Part shown: in pieces, positions 48,121 through 59,999 of the stretch | Layout of the letters: each line of letters opens with the position of its first letter | How positions within the stretch are numbered: position 1 is the first letter of the stretch | Assembly: GCF_000003855.2 (NCBI RefSeq) | Contig: NW_003101682.1 | Span: 1,117,178 to 1,181,177, forward strand | Direction of reading: 5' to 3' | Source of the DNA: Blastomyces gilchristii SLH14081 | Taxonomy: Eukaryota; Ascomycota; Eurotiomycetes; Onygenales; Ajellomycetaceae | DNA: 64,000 nt | Position numbers and translations under genes: made by a program | The notes under the pieces: generated by a model | The model's database searches: none | Told to the model about the DNA's origin: nothing | Seen by the model: only the letters and a program-made list of their open reading frames with translations

Positions 48121-48882
48121 GTGAATGCAATGATTTCTCACTTAAAGAATGACAAGATATCAGATGATAAGTGTCTTATAAAAGTAGTAGAAGAGATGCT
48201 TCTGAACTTCAAGCTGAAGAAATTGAAAAATAATGTTATTCTTTATCACAATCTAGAATACACAGAAGCTCTCTATCTAGAACATTCATTTAAACATGAC
48301 TTAGTAACTCACATGCATAAGAAATTCAGTCACTTAGAAAGTTCTGAACTCATGAGCATACTCAAATCAAGAGTATACTGGCCAAGCATGGCTGAGAATA
48401 TCCAGGTGTACACTCACAAGTGTCTGAATTGTCAGATCATAAAAGAATCTAAGAAAGGATTAGAATGTGAGAAAGTATAACATCAGATGAAGTGTATAAT
48501 ACAATCATTTAAATGATGAGAAGTGAATCTCATAGACATACTGCTGTGAATGTCAAATAAAAATCAATGAATAATCACTGCTATTGATTACACTACTGAC
48601 TGATCAGTCATGAAAGCAGTTTCAGAGATGATAGAGAAGATAGTAATGAAGTTTCTATATAATAAGATTTATATCAATTATGAAATGCCATATAAGATTC
48701 TAACTGATAATGATGTGAATCTCATAGAAGAAGTAATGAGACATTTTATGAGCCAGTTACAGATAAGATATTATAGAACAATATCATATCACTCACAGAC
48801 AAACAGAAAAGTGAAATACTTGAATGAAATCTTGAATAATATGCTGATAAAATATCTAGTGAGTAAGCCTATGAGATTATGA
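48121..48882 (+). pseudogene. Integrase remnant of element 1
   Basis: The zinc-binding part reads VTHMHKKFSH ... YWPSMAENIQVYTHKCLNCQ (H-H-C-C). After a few stop codons the catalytic core continues with KILTDNDVNLIEEVMRHFMS and ISYHSQTNRKVKYLNEILNN, containing the second Asp region and the downstream Glu helix. Confidence 0.8.
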
Positions 48883-50149
48883 AATGAATATCTCAGTCAG
48901 ATGCTATTAATCACATGAATTCAGCAGTATGCAGTCTTCAAGTGTTTATTATTCTACCTGTTGTATGAATTGCATTCACACATCTCAGAGAATGCTTTGA
49001 AAAAGATGAGAAAGAGAATAGCAGTTATAGATGCAGTAGTAGCAGTTGCAGATGCAACAGTTGCAGATATGAAATCAAGATTGAAAGAGATCAGTCATGC
49101 ATGTGTAGAAGCTAACAAGTTACTTCTGAACTGAGCAATTCAATTAAAAAGAATATGAGACTCACTAGTTAAGAAATTAAGTCTCAAGATAAGAATGTGA
49201 GTTCTCATATATAATGAGAGCTCTGAGAAGTTTCAATCTAGATGATTTAAGCTCTATAAAATACTTAAATCACATTCTCTGAGAATATATGCATTGAAAG
49301 AATCAGAGAGATGAGTCTTATACAATTTAATAAATAATTTATATCTTATAAAGATAAAGATGCAAGATCTGAGTGAATTATAATTATTCACAGCACTCTC
49401 ATCAGTGTTGAAGAAGAAGAGACTTATAATTAAAAAGTCTTACAAAGTAAGAGAAATTATAGATGCTTATAAATCAGATAATCTCACTTATTCTGATCTT
49501 TTCACAATTATAAGAAAAGAATGAAAAGAAATGAAGAAATTAAATAAACATCACACTTCAATAAGTGATAAGACTGTAGCTGATTGTATAATAACACATT
49601 GCAGACAGTGAATGCAATATGATAAAGAGCAGTCTCAAAGCAGCTGACTTGCACATGAGTCAGATTACAGAAGAAAAAGAAATTCAGAGTTAAATTCAAC
49701 TGTTTACATCAGTTCAATCACAGAGATAACAGAGAATGAAGCATCTGAAACATTCATAAATATATAAGATCAAGTCATCTCAATCTCTGAAGATGCTCAG
49801 AGATTGAATGAGATTAGTTTCAATGAGCTATTCACTGTAGTGATCTGAGTGAGTGAAGAGAGACAGTATAATGTGTGAGACAGAATTATAAAAGATGAAA
49901 GCTGCTGAATCTAGTCACTGAACACTGTATTATATAGAGATTGTGTAAGAGTAGTGACTAGCAGATAAAGGAAAAGTGTAAGAAAGAAAAGAGATAATGA
50001 ATTGATTATTAATTATAAGAGTCAGTCATAAAAAGACAAATGTTATCATATACACTTCATTCATTTTCATACACTACATGTTAATTCATTTTCAACGCCA
50101 CACCACTTGAAAAATGCCAAAAAAAAATAAAAAAAATAAGGAAATCTCA

Positions 50150-52160
50150 AAACTCAAGGTCTGCAAGGAATTTAAGAGTCACAAGCTGCTCTTATAATAA
50201 TGCTGCATACATCTCTGATTTCTCTACTGCTCTGCATATGACATTAATATCATTTATTACAAGATTGACTGGAATGCCAATATAGAAATGTGTACATGTG
50301 TGTGTAGAAAAATTGAAGAAGAGTGCAGAACTCACAGAATCAGAAGCTAGAACAGAGAAGATAAAGACAGAAGAAATAAAAGAAGAAGAAGATGCAGAAT
50401 CAGATGAATGACAGTGAGAGTCACTCAGAGCTGAACACTCACAATCTGATATGCACACAACCTTTCTCACAGAGAAGGAAGAGAAAGCACTGAGAGAAGC
50501 TTAAGAGTGAGAGAGAGTAGTCTCAGTGATATTATCATCTTTGATTAAAATAACCTCTGACACTGAAGCAACTAAGAACTATTATTAGTGTACAAAATCA
50601 CAAAAAGCAGGGATAATAATTACTGAATAAACACTCACTAGTCTTAGAATTGTACATGTAATTACAACACACACAAGGCTTCTCAGAAAGAGAGAGAGAG
50701 ACATAGAGAAATACAGAAAGCAGAACACAGCATATGAACAGCTTATTCTCACAATAACATCTCAGATAAGACATATAAGTCTCACATCTGCAGATGTAAA
50801 AGAGTATGACATCTGTATTTCTGTTTCTGAAAACATGAATATTCTTCATCTATATTATGAAGATAAATAATAAATATCAGAGAATAGACTGATACAGATT
50901 GATTATTCTGAAAGTATTCATTAGAGCAGATATACTTATAATATTGAATTTAACAGTTATAAAAAGTTTCTTAATATCTATGAACATCATAACTTTATAT
51001 ATAATAAAACTCATAATAATTTCTTCTAAGAACAGAAAAATCAGTGTCAGAAAGAGAAGAGAAAAAAAGAAAAACTTATAATCTTAACACTGTTAGAGAG
51101 AAGAATAATTCTTCAGTATAAATGAATAATTATCTCATCATAAATATTTAAAATAAATGTAATAATTAATGTCTGTGACTGAGCTTCAGATAGTTGTGTT
51201 ATACACAGTCTTTATATAATAAATCATTCTAGAGATCAGTAAGAAGAATGAGAGTGTACACACTAACAGATATGATTCATTAAGTCTATACAACATCTTC
51301 TTGAAACAGGGAGAGCTGATAATGATAGCAGAGATGATAGAAGTAGAAGAAGTAGAAGTAGCAGAAGTGAGAGTTGCAGAAACAGAGGTAGTGAGAGAGG
51401 AAGAATCAGACACAGAGACAGATGTAAGAGATTAAGAAGAAGTAGTAGAGAAAGGAACAGAGAGAGCAGAGAGAGTTATAAGAGACTCAGTCATACATGA
51501 CATAGACAATTTCTTCATTATCATATTCTTCAAGTTTTCAATCAATGATTCAATATTGAGACATTCATTATCATCAGTGAATGTGAATCTGTCAATATAT
51601 AAAGATTCTATACAAATTAAAACAAAATATTAGTATCTGCATTCATGTAAAACACAATCAGATGCTCACTAGAAAAAGAAGATTGAGAGTGTATAAGAAG
51701 ATGAAGAAGGTGTATCATTCATAATAGTACATTCTGATGATTATTAGAAGATAAACAAGTTCTGATCATGTTTCACAACATATTACACTTACTGCTAATA
51801 AACTGTCTGATATGAGTACTATAAGAATACTTGTTATAAGAACAGAGAGCCATCATCAGAAACATGTATGATATGATAAATGAATAACAGATAGAAGGTG
51901 TTGAACAGAAGAAGAGGCAGAAATCTTGAATAAAATGATAATGTTTGTGATAACAATGATGAAGAAGATGATTGAAGAATGAGAAAAGTTAGTGAATAAG
52001 TAATGTAATATAGTGAAAGTTTCTTGATGAGAGTATATACAGAATACTAGCTGAATCAGAAATAGATTACACAATTATGAAAACTAGTGACATGCTAATC
52101 TGCATAAAGCTAGAGTATATAACATGATTATATAAGTGTGACTGAACCTGATGAGAAAGA
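50150..52160 (-). other. Antisense open frames between integrase and 3' LTR of element 1
   Basis: Four open frames lie on the strand opposite gag-pol (50192-50470, 50598-50849, 51186-51413, 51856-52074). Counterparts with the same residues occur in element 3 on the plus strand (for example 59673-59999 and 56796-57050): SVFIFSVLASDSVSSALFFN versus FIFIFSVLTSDSVSFMLFFN, and CVCCNYMYNSKTSECLFSN versus YICCNYVYNSKISRCLFSN. One frame is Cys-rich and one Ser-rich. They could be exons of an antisense accessory gene or survivors of chance, as the copies share ancestry. No family is recognised. Confidence 0.4.
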
Positions 52161-52161
52161 A

Positions 52162-52329
52162 TGTAGTTTGAAAGAATGTATAACTGTCAGATAATAACAC
52201 AGTCACTTTCAAACTTGCTTATGAATGTAAAAGAGGTCATAGCAGCCATCAATTAATTTAGTGTATGATATATAAGAAGTCAGTGTACGCCTGTAATTAT
52301 ACACTAGCTCAAGCAATCTTTGAATCACA
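52162..52329 (+). repeat. 3' LTR of element 1
   Basis: 168 bp, the same length as the 5' LTR but with more C-to-T and G-to-A changes (it begins TGTAGTTTG). It ends GAATCACA and is followed by the ATTC target duplication. Confidence 0.9.
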
Positions 52330-52683
52330 ATTCAAGAACTTCTCAAGAATAAAATTTTTTTTTTTAATTTTAATATTTTTATAAATATTATCTAATCACT
52401 ACTGAGCTTTTTATAAGTATCTCTATAACTTATTTAATCACTTTTTACTGACTAATAAAGTGAGAGTACTATTACTTATAATAGTATTTTTACTTCTCTC
52501 AGTCTTATTATTATATCTGATCTTCAGATTAGTAATCAATCTCTTATCTCTCTCAGATCAGTTTCTAACTTTAAGTAGTACAGTTCTATTCTTTACTGTA
52601 AGTCTCTCTGTAAGTAATTTCTCACAGACTTTAGTTAACAGTTTCTGTAAAGCTCTCAGTTAGACTGATCATGTGATCATATA
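52330..52683. other. AT-rich spacer between Gypsy elements 1 and 2
   Basis: Mutated low-complexity DNA without genes. Its last part (52661-52680, TAGACTGATCATGTGATCAT) resembles the hAT/foldback terminus TAGACTGACCATGTGACC and directly abuts the LTR of element 2. Confidence 0.5.
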
Positions 52684-52846
52684 ATTCGGAAGAACGTACG
52701 ACTGCCGGATAATAACACGGCTGCTTCTGAACTTGCTTACGAATGTAAAGAGGCCATAGCGGCCATCAATTAATTTAGTGTACAGTATATAAGAAGTCAG
52801 CATATATCTGTAATTATATACTGATTCAAGCAACCTTTGAATCACA
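52684..52846 (+). repeat. 5' LTR of element 2
   Basis: It matches the LTRs of element 1 and ends GAATCACA. It keeps many CpG sites (CGTACG, CCGG, ACGG, AGCGGCC), unlike the interior that follows. Confidence 0.85.
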
Positions 52847-55348
52847 TCTGATAGCATGTCTAAAAACTGATAAGAAGTGTAGACTTCTTCAGAGTGTGAT
52901 AATTTCATTTATAAAGTAATTTATAGTTATTATATCAGTGTGATTCTAAAATGTCTTAAAAGATAGTGTATGAAGAAGTGATAAGTGAAAGAGCATCTGA
53001 TTGATACTGCTTCACTTATTAGAGAAAAACTTCACACTCAGGTAAATGTTATATATACAAACAGATGAGATGTGAGAAAAGAAATGAGAGTAATAAATCA
53101 GATTCAAAGAAGTTCACTTTCTACTCAAAAGAAGAATAAAAAGAGAGATGATTATTATCAGAGTTATACAATAATAACAGAAATTATATAATAATATAGT
53201 AATATAATAATATAGTAATATAATAATATAGTAATATAATAATAGACATTATATAATCAATGAGAAATCACTGAAATGAATATCTCTTCTAGTTAATGTA
53301 AATAACATTCTTCTCTACTATCTGAATCAGAAGATATGCAGAATCTCTTAGAGAGTTTACTTAAAACAGTAAGAAAAGTAGCTGAGATCACTGCACTGAA
53401 ATTGAAACTCTGTATATATATGAGAATTCTAAACAAAATTAAGATCTTGTATACACAGTGACAGGCTGAGACAGAAGTTGAATAATAATTAACATTCACT
53501 ATAAATCAAGCATTTACTATGAAGAGCTTTGCTGATGCAATCATCATTATTAATAAGAATAGAGAAAACCAGGTCTTACATCTGCAGTAAGAGATTGAAT
53601 ATTTATACAGATAGATAACTACACTGAATCTGAAGATTTTATCATGATTGTTTATAATCTCTTCAGAAGTATACACATTATCAGAGATCACTGTGCAGAA
53701 TGAGAATCTGAATATGAAATACATCAAGCTAAGAGATCTGTCAGAGTTATTAAGCTTCAATGATAACTGAAAAAATAATACTGTAATTAGCTAGCTAAGT
53801 CAGATATAATTATATTATCAGATTGAATGTAAACTTACAGACAGACAGTTAATAGAATTTTAATAAGTCTTAAGATCTGCTATGTTTCTATGTGAATAAG
53901 TGAAGTTATTATAAATAACTGATAAAAAGATGAATCTTGCAGATCTGAAATGATATTCATTCTTATAAATATAAAATGAGTTTTTCAAATGAATCTTGTA
54001 TAACTTTGAGAAAGTGAATATATAAGATAAGTATTATAAATACTTCACTAAGTGTAGACAAGTGAGTAATCTTATATCATACTTTACATACTTCAGCTTA
54101 TACTATCTCATATTGAATGAAGAGCTTTTAATATCTTTCTATTTACAGATCTTTATTCATGATCTTACATCTGAGTTAAGAGCAGAATGAAAATGCTTAA
54201 TCTCACAGTCAGATATAGTGAAGAAAGTATATAATATTCTTATTATACAGAAACAAGTGAGTCAACTGTAATAGAAAATACTGCAATTAAGTATATTTTA
54301 ATAAAGAATAGATAATCAGACTTCTATAACACAAGTTATACACTCAGAAATAATGAATCTAGATTTGAATACTATCACTAAAGCACTGAATTCTCTGAAA
54401 AAGAGATCTTCTGAGTGAAAATCTTGATATTGTAAGTATTGAGCTTGCTTTAACTATAGATGTTAAAATCATGATATAAAAGATTACACACAGTATACAC
54501 AGTTAAGAAAAGCAAGAGAGTCAAAAAACTAGCAGAATCAGTGAGCTTGAAGACACTCACTGATATTCTATAAAAAGTCTTCAAAGTGAAAGAGATGTCT
54601 GTGTTAGATGACTCTCTGAATTCTGTAAATATCAAGAGAAAGCAGGCTTCTAACTGAGATGCAGATAAGAATGAAGTAGATACTTATCTCAATATCTTAA
54701 GATCTGAAATGTTAATGTATAAAGAGTACTTAAATAAGAATTGAGAGATGACTGTAAAAGTGTTAGCAGATACAGAAGTATGTACATAATATATTAATAA
54801 TTATATAATTCAAAGACTGAAAGAGATTTACTGAGTGAAGAATCTCTGATACATAAGATTATCTAATAATTAATATTTAATATCATCTGTAAGAGTAAGA
54901 GTTTTCTTGTACTTCAGAGAATGATCTTGCTATATTTGAGTACAAGAGCTGCAGAATGTGAAATATAATCTTATTCTCAGACTCAATTAGTTTCAAAGAT
55001 TCAATTCACAGATTCAATGATGTACATATTATATGTGATTGACTGATAAGAAGAAAATGATTCATACAATTCTATTAACTGATATGAGAAGAATATTTCA
55101 TGTCTCTGATATAGAAGAGTTAAATCTGCTTACACATTAATAAGTAAAGAGAACAATTTATAAGATCTCATCTGAAAGTATTCTGTATATCATACAGAAT
55201 CTGAAAGCAGAGAAAACTAAGATAAAGAATATATAGAAGAACAAGTATATGAAGAAGCTTCTGAAGAAGTATAAAAAGATCTTCTAAACAGATCTTTCAT
55301 CAGAATTGTCACTGAAACAAGAATTTATACCTGAGATTAACATGATAG
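52684..55348 (+). mobile_element. Ty3/Gypsy element 2, 5' part, interrupted
   Basis: A second copy of the same family in the same orientation. Its LTR runs from about 52684 (ATTCGGAAG) to 52846; the first TGTG of the LTR is not clear. The interior corresponds to 43092-46742 of element 1 without the foldback insertion: gag, zinc-knuckle region near 54440, and protease with DTE near 54765. At 55348 it is cut by element 3 in the opposite orientation; its pol region should resume beyond the window. Many stops make it inactive. Confidence 0.85.
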
Positions 55349-55514
55349 TGTGATTCAAAGGTTGCTTGAGCCAGCGTACAATTACAGGCGTACGCCGGCT
55401 TCTTATATATGTTATCTAAATTAATTAGTAACTGCTATAGCCTCTTTACATTCATAAGCAAGTTCAGAAGTGGCTGTACTATTATCTGACAGTTATATGT
55501 TCTTCTGAATCACA
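55349..55514 (-). repeat. 3' LTR of element 3 (reverse orientation)
   Basis: 166 bp, with TGTGATTC and GAATCACA termini. It retains GCGTACGCC-type CpG sites. Confidence 0.9.
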
Positions 55515-57137
55515 TTCTCTCTCATCAGATTCAGTCATGCTCACATGATTGTAATATATACTCTAGCTTCATGCAGATTAGTGTGTCACTAGTGTTCACA
55601 ATTGTGTAATCTATCTCTGATTCAGCTAGTGTTCTGTATACACTCTTATAAAGCAACTTTCACTATATTACACTATTCATTCACTAACTTTTTTCATTCT
55701 TCAATTATCTTCTTCATCATTGTCATCATTGAACATTATTATCTTATTTAAGATTTCTGCTCCTTCTTCTGTTCAATATCTTCTATCTATTTATCTATTA
55801 CATTGTATGTGTTTCTGATGATGATCTCTCATTCTCATAACAAGTGTCATTATAGTGCTCATACTGAGCAGTTTATTAGCAGTAAGTGTGATGCATTGTG
55901 AAACATGACTAGAACTTGTTTATCTTCTAATAATTATCAGAATATATTATTATAGATGACATATCTTCTTCATCTTCTTATATATTCTTAATCTTCTTTT
56001 TCTAGTAATATCTGATTGTGTTTTATATGAATGCAGATGCAGATATTTTGTTTTAATTTACATAGAATCTTCACATATTGACAGATCTGTGTCTGCTGAT
56101 AATTATAATCTCAATGTTGAATTATAAGTTGAGAACTTGAGAGACATGATAATGAAGAAATTATCTGTATTATATATAATCAGATCTTCTACATCTCTTT
56201 CTACTTCTTCTGTCACTTCTTTCTCTGCTACTTCTCTCTAATTCTCTACACTTATCTCTGTATCTGATTCTTCTGATTCTGCTACCTCTGTTCTCATGAC
56301 CTCTACTCTCACTACTTCTGCTCTCACTGCTGTCTTCATTACTAGCTCTTCTCATTTCAAGAAGATATTGCATAGACTCAGTAAATCATGTTTCTCAGTA
56401 TATACACTCTCATTCTTCTTACTGACCTCTAGAATAATTTATTGTATAAAGATAATGTATAACATGACTATCTAAAGCTCAGCTATAAACATCAATTATT
56501 ACATTTATTTTAAATATTCATGATGAGATAATTATTTATTTATATCAGAGAATCACTCTCTCTCTTAACAGTGTTAAGATTGTAAGTCTTTTCTTTTTTC
56601 TCTTCTCTTCTAACACTGATTTTTCTAGAGGAAATTGTTATAGATTTTATTATACATGAAGTCATGATATTCACAGATATTAAGAAACTTTTTACAACTG
56701 TTAAATTCAATATTACAGATATATCTACTCTGATAAATATCTTCAGAATAATTGATCTATATCAGTCTATTCTCTGACATTTATCATCTGACTTTGTGAT
56801 GCAGGTAAAAAATATCTGTGTTTTCAGAAATAAGAATACAGATGTTATACTCTTTTACATCTATAAGTATAAGACTCATACACCTTATCTGAGATGTTAT
56901 TATAGAAATGAGTTATTCATATACTATATTCTGCTTTCTATATTTCTCTGTATCTCTCTCTCTCTTTCTGAGAAGTCTTATATATGTTGTAATTATGTAT
57001 ACAACTCTAAGATCAGCAGATGTTTATTCAGTAACTATTCTCATCTCTGATTTTACAGTTTTTATATGCTAATAATGATTCTTAGTTGCTTCAGCATCAG
57101 AGATCATTCTAATGAAAGATGATCACACTACTGAGAC

Positions 57138-57218
57138 GCCAGCGTGGCTCAGTTGATAAGACTGGTAATCAAGACTGCACACATTAGAGGTGCGTGGGTT
57201 CGAATCCCACTGCTGGCA
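57138..57218 (+). pseudogene. tRNA-like head of the retroposon
   Basis: 81 nt. The acceptor halves GCCAGCG and TGCTGGC pair over seven positions, followed by A and then CC. The A box TGGCTCAGTTGAT and B box GGTTCGAATCC of the internal RNA polymerase III promoter are well kept, and the T arm (GTGGG/CCCAC) is perfect. The middle is not a normal anticodon arm; GCAC...GTGC (57177-57193) could be a class II variable arm, as in Leu or Ser tRNAs. No anticodon can be assigned. It lies exactly at the insertion's 5' end, so it is part of the mobile unit, not a resident tRNA gene. Confidence 0.75.
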
Positions 57219-57907
57219 CCTGTCACTTCTTACCCATGAAAGCCCTCATGTAATAGAGGCTGAGCTTAATTAGTAAGGCTTGGTGCGGGGTAGAACTTCC
57301 TACTGCAAGTCAAGTCACTAGTTAAGTGAGATTCTGTGAACACTTATCAGAGCCAGTATGAGATGTCAATGTCTCACTATTCTACTGTGCACCTGTCAAG
57401 GTTCTAATGATATAGAGTCAAGCCTAATGTAGTGATTATACACTACTTAAGTGAGTCTCTAATTAGAGCTGTCATTGAAGCCTAGCTTCTCTTCAAATAC
57501 AGAGAATGATTTTGAAAATCACCTGACTAGCAGGTCTAGACATGTATCTAGGCTCTAGACAGAGCACTCTGATAGGCTAGAGTCTGCAAGCTCACTGCCA
57601 AGCTCTAATACTGACAGAGAGAACTGCAGTCATCAAGCCTATAATTAGTCTCTAACACAGAATGAGGTTATAACAGCTGATTGATAGATCTATGAGCATC
57701 TAATGAGGCCGAGATCAGCAACTAAAAGCTTGATATGTACATCATCAAGTGAGCAGTGACAGTCACTAACTAATATCTCTGGAAATTAGTGGCTGGTCTG
57801 AGAGGATGAACACAGTGGTCAGTTAATTATAGAGAGTTAAATGTAATTAGCTTAAGATGCATTCTGCGGGTGGCTAGCGCCCGTAGTCATCTCCTATTAA
57901 AACAATG

Positions 57908-59238
57908 AAAATTAAAGCCTCAATTTCACCTCCTGCTATTCAATTTGAAAAGGCCTGTATAAACTATGCTCTGAGAGTCATAAAGATGAGCTTAAATTAT
58001 ATAATCAGAGAAAGAGTCTCTTCTTCATTTTCATCAGTTAACTCAGGAAATGAACTAAATTGAAATAGATTTCTTAATTGAAATGAGAATAATACTTTAA
58101 AGAAAATGTTCTCTCAACTATATAGACTATGTTCACTTATTAAGAATCAATTTTCTTTATTAAATATTGAGAAAATTGATCATGAGAAGATATTTCTCTG
58201 AAGAGAAAAGCTGAAATCTCTCATAGACTTATAAATAAGTGAACTATCTAAAGAGAGAGAATATGAACAGTATTTGAAGAAGATCTCTACAATTAATATA
58301 AAAGACTCTATTCTGATTTACTCAGATGACTTAAAAAATGAGAATTTAAATAGATTAAATGCAGATATTGCTTATACTGAAGATAATATCAATTTTATCT
58401 CAGATTTCTGAAATTTAGGCTGTGAATCTAAAGTCTTTGATGCTGAACTATTTGTAATAGTGAAAGCTTTCAAACTCATTAAAATAAAATCTTATAAAAG
58501 AGAAAATAGTTTGAAAGAGATATGAATATTCTCTGATAGTCAAGCTGCTTTAAAAAGACTTAGAAATAGTCGGATTTATAATGATCAAATGAATCTTAAT
58601 CTGATTTTAAACTCTGTTTTGAAAATTCAAAAGAGAAGAACATCTAAACTGATAATTCATCTACATTGAGTTTCTACTCATATAAATATTCATAGTAATG
58701 AATTGGCTGATTCAGCTGTAAAAAAGAGTTCAGAATTAAGCAGATCTATTCAAAAAACAGTGTCCTGGTCTTTCATAAAGAGAAAGATAAAAGAATCTTG
58801 TTTAAACAAGTGAAATGAAAGCTGGCAGAAATAAAAGAAGAGCATATATTATTCAAGATTTGAGATAAAATCAAAGTGAAAATCTTGTTCAATTAAATGC
58901 AAAAAGAAAATATTCTCATTCATAATTCAGCTAAAACTAGAACATGGTTATTTCAAATTCTATATGCAAAAATTTGATGATAGATTTGATTTAACAGAGT
59001 GCTCATTCTGTAATATAAATGAGAATCCTGAGTATATTGTAATACATTGTGCATTATACAATAGTCTCAGAGTCAAATTAAAGAAGAAGTATGATTTAAA
59101 TCAATTAAATATGAGGTTCTTATTCTCAACTGAGACAGGACTTAAATACTTAATAGACTTTCTATCAGAAACTCAAGCAGCTATAAGAAAATGACTCAAC
59201 TCAGAAGTATCTGAATATGAAGAGGTGGAAATTGATTA
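57908..59238 (+). pseudogene. LINE ORF2 C-terminal part: RNase H and Cys/His domain
   Basis: From MKIKASISPPAIQFEKACIN the frame follows the post-RT linker, then an RNase H domain: ILIYSDD (about 58315-58335), FDAELFVIVKAFKLI (about 58437), FSDSQAALKRL (about 58531) and HINIHSNELADSAVKK (about 58680). All four acidic positions are kept, but a Trp before VSTH is TGA and other Trp codons are stops. The end has ECSFCNINENPEYIVIHCAL, a Cys/His motif typical of Tad-like fungal LINEs, and ends at EVEID. The reverse transcriptase and endonuclease regions are missing. Confidence 0.8.
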
Positions 59239-59613
59239 GATATAGTCTGTTAAAACAGCTATACACTATCTTTTAATAATTTTATTTTGTTATAGTCTCT
59301 CATTGCTGTACTTGTTTCTTTCTGTTCTTTTCTATTTATCTATTTAATGTGTCTATCTTTAAGACTATGTTCTCTTTTCCTTTGTCATGATATTTTCAAA
59401 TGGTTTCAAAGTATTAATAGATGTTGAAATACTGCAATTTGTAAACAGTTTTTGTATTCTGGGCTGGAATTTTCTGATTTTACATATCTGAAATTGATAA
59501 GTGTATAATAGTTGACTCTATAGATATAGGAAAAACCCTGAGAATTAAAGATTCTCAGGTAGATGTCATAGTCTCTGACTGCATACATCTATAATTGAAG
59601 AATAATAATAATA

Positions 59614-59999
59614 ACACTACTGAGACTATCTTCTTCTATCTTCAAGCTGCTCTCATCACTTTCTCTCTCTCTTCTGTGAGAAAGATTATGTATATATCAG
59701 ATTATAAGTGTTCAGTCTTAGATGACTTCTGCTATTATTTATTTAGTTCTACATCTTCTTCTTCTTCTATTTCTTTCATCTTTATCTTCTCTGTCTTAAC
59801 TTCTGATTCTGTGAGTTTTATGCTCTTCTTCAATTTTTCTACATGCATGTGTACATATTTCTATATTGACATTTCAGCCAATCTTGTGATAAATGATATT
59901 AATGTCATATACAGAGTGATAGAGAAATCAGAGATATGTACAGTGTTATTACAAGAGCAGCTTGCAGCTCTTAAATCTCTTGTGAATCTTGAGTTTTGA
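59614..59999 (+). other. Antisense open frame of element 3
   Basis: Counterpart of the element 1 antisense frame at 50192-50470: it ends in LQEQLAALKSLVNLEF and stop, where element 1 reads EQLVTLKFLADLEF and stop. It keeps the reading frame through many substitutions. The LINE insertion lies immediately upstream. Confidence 0.4.

Larger units (their letters stand above)
42924..52329 (+). mobile_element. Ty3/Gypsy LTR retrotransposon, complete but mutated (element 1)
   Basis: Both LTRs are 168 bp and begin TGTGATTC-like and end GAATCACA. ATTC flanks both sides (42920-42923 and 52330-52333), a 4-bp target duplication. Domain order is protease, reverse transcriptase, RNase H, integrase, which defines Ty3/Gypsy. 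Remnants in plus-strand order are a gag zinc knuckle (CFNC...H, 45842-45890), a protease DTG region (46153-46200), RT with YLND in place of YLDD (47212-47223), RNase H with ETDTSEWAIED-like sequence when stops are read as Trp (about 47680-47730), and integrase (48289-48890). Stop codons, mostly TGA in place of TGG, break every domain, so the copy is dead. A purine tract (GATGAGAAAGAA) precedes the 3' LTR. A foldback element interrupts gag. About 2.1 kb between integrase and 3' LTR holds antisense frames. Confidence 0.9.
57138..59613 (+). mobile_element. tRNA-headed LINE chimera (retroposon) with 13-bp target duplication
   Basis: ACACTACTGAGAC flanks both ends (57125-57137 and 59614-59626), and the uninterrupted site is visible in element 1 near 50517-50530. 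The insert is 2476 bp. Its first base is the first base of a tRNA-like sequence (57138-57218). About 680 bp of non-coding body follow, then a LINE C-terminal coding part (about 57908-59238: RNase H and a Cys/His motif), a 3' UTR and an AAT-repeat tail (59597-59613). No reverse transcriptase domain is present. It is therefore either a SINE-like head fused to a 5'-truncated LINE, for instance by template switching, or a LINE with a tRNA-like 5' end. Target duplication and tail indicate target-primed reverse transcription. Confidence 0.8.

Noticed and set aside
57138..57218. Functional tRNA gene
   Set aside because: Acceptor and T arms are good, but the anticodon arm is not canonical, and the sequence starts exactly at a retroposon boundary with target duplications.
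59595..59999. Independent 134-aa protein gene in the AT-rich block
   Set aside because: It straddles the LINE tail and the antisense region of element 3; only the part after 59614 has a counterpart in element 1.
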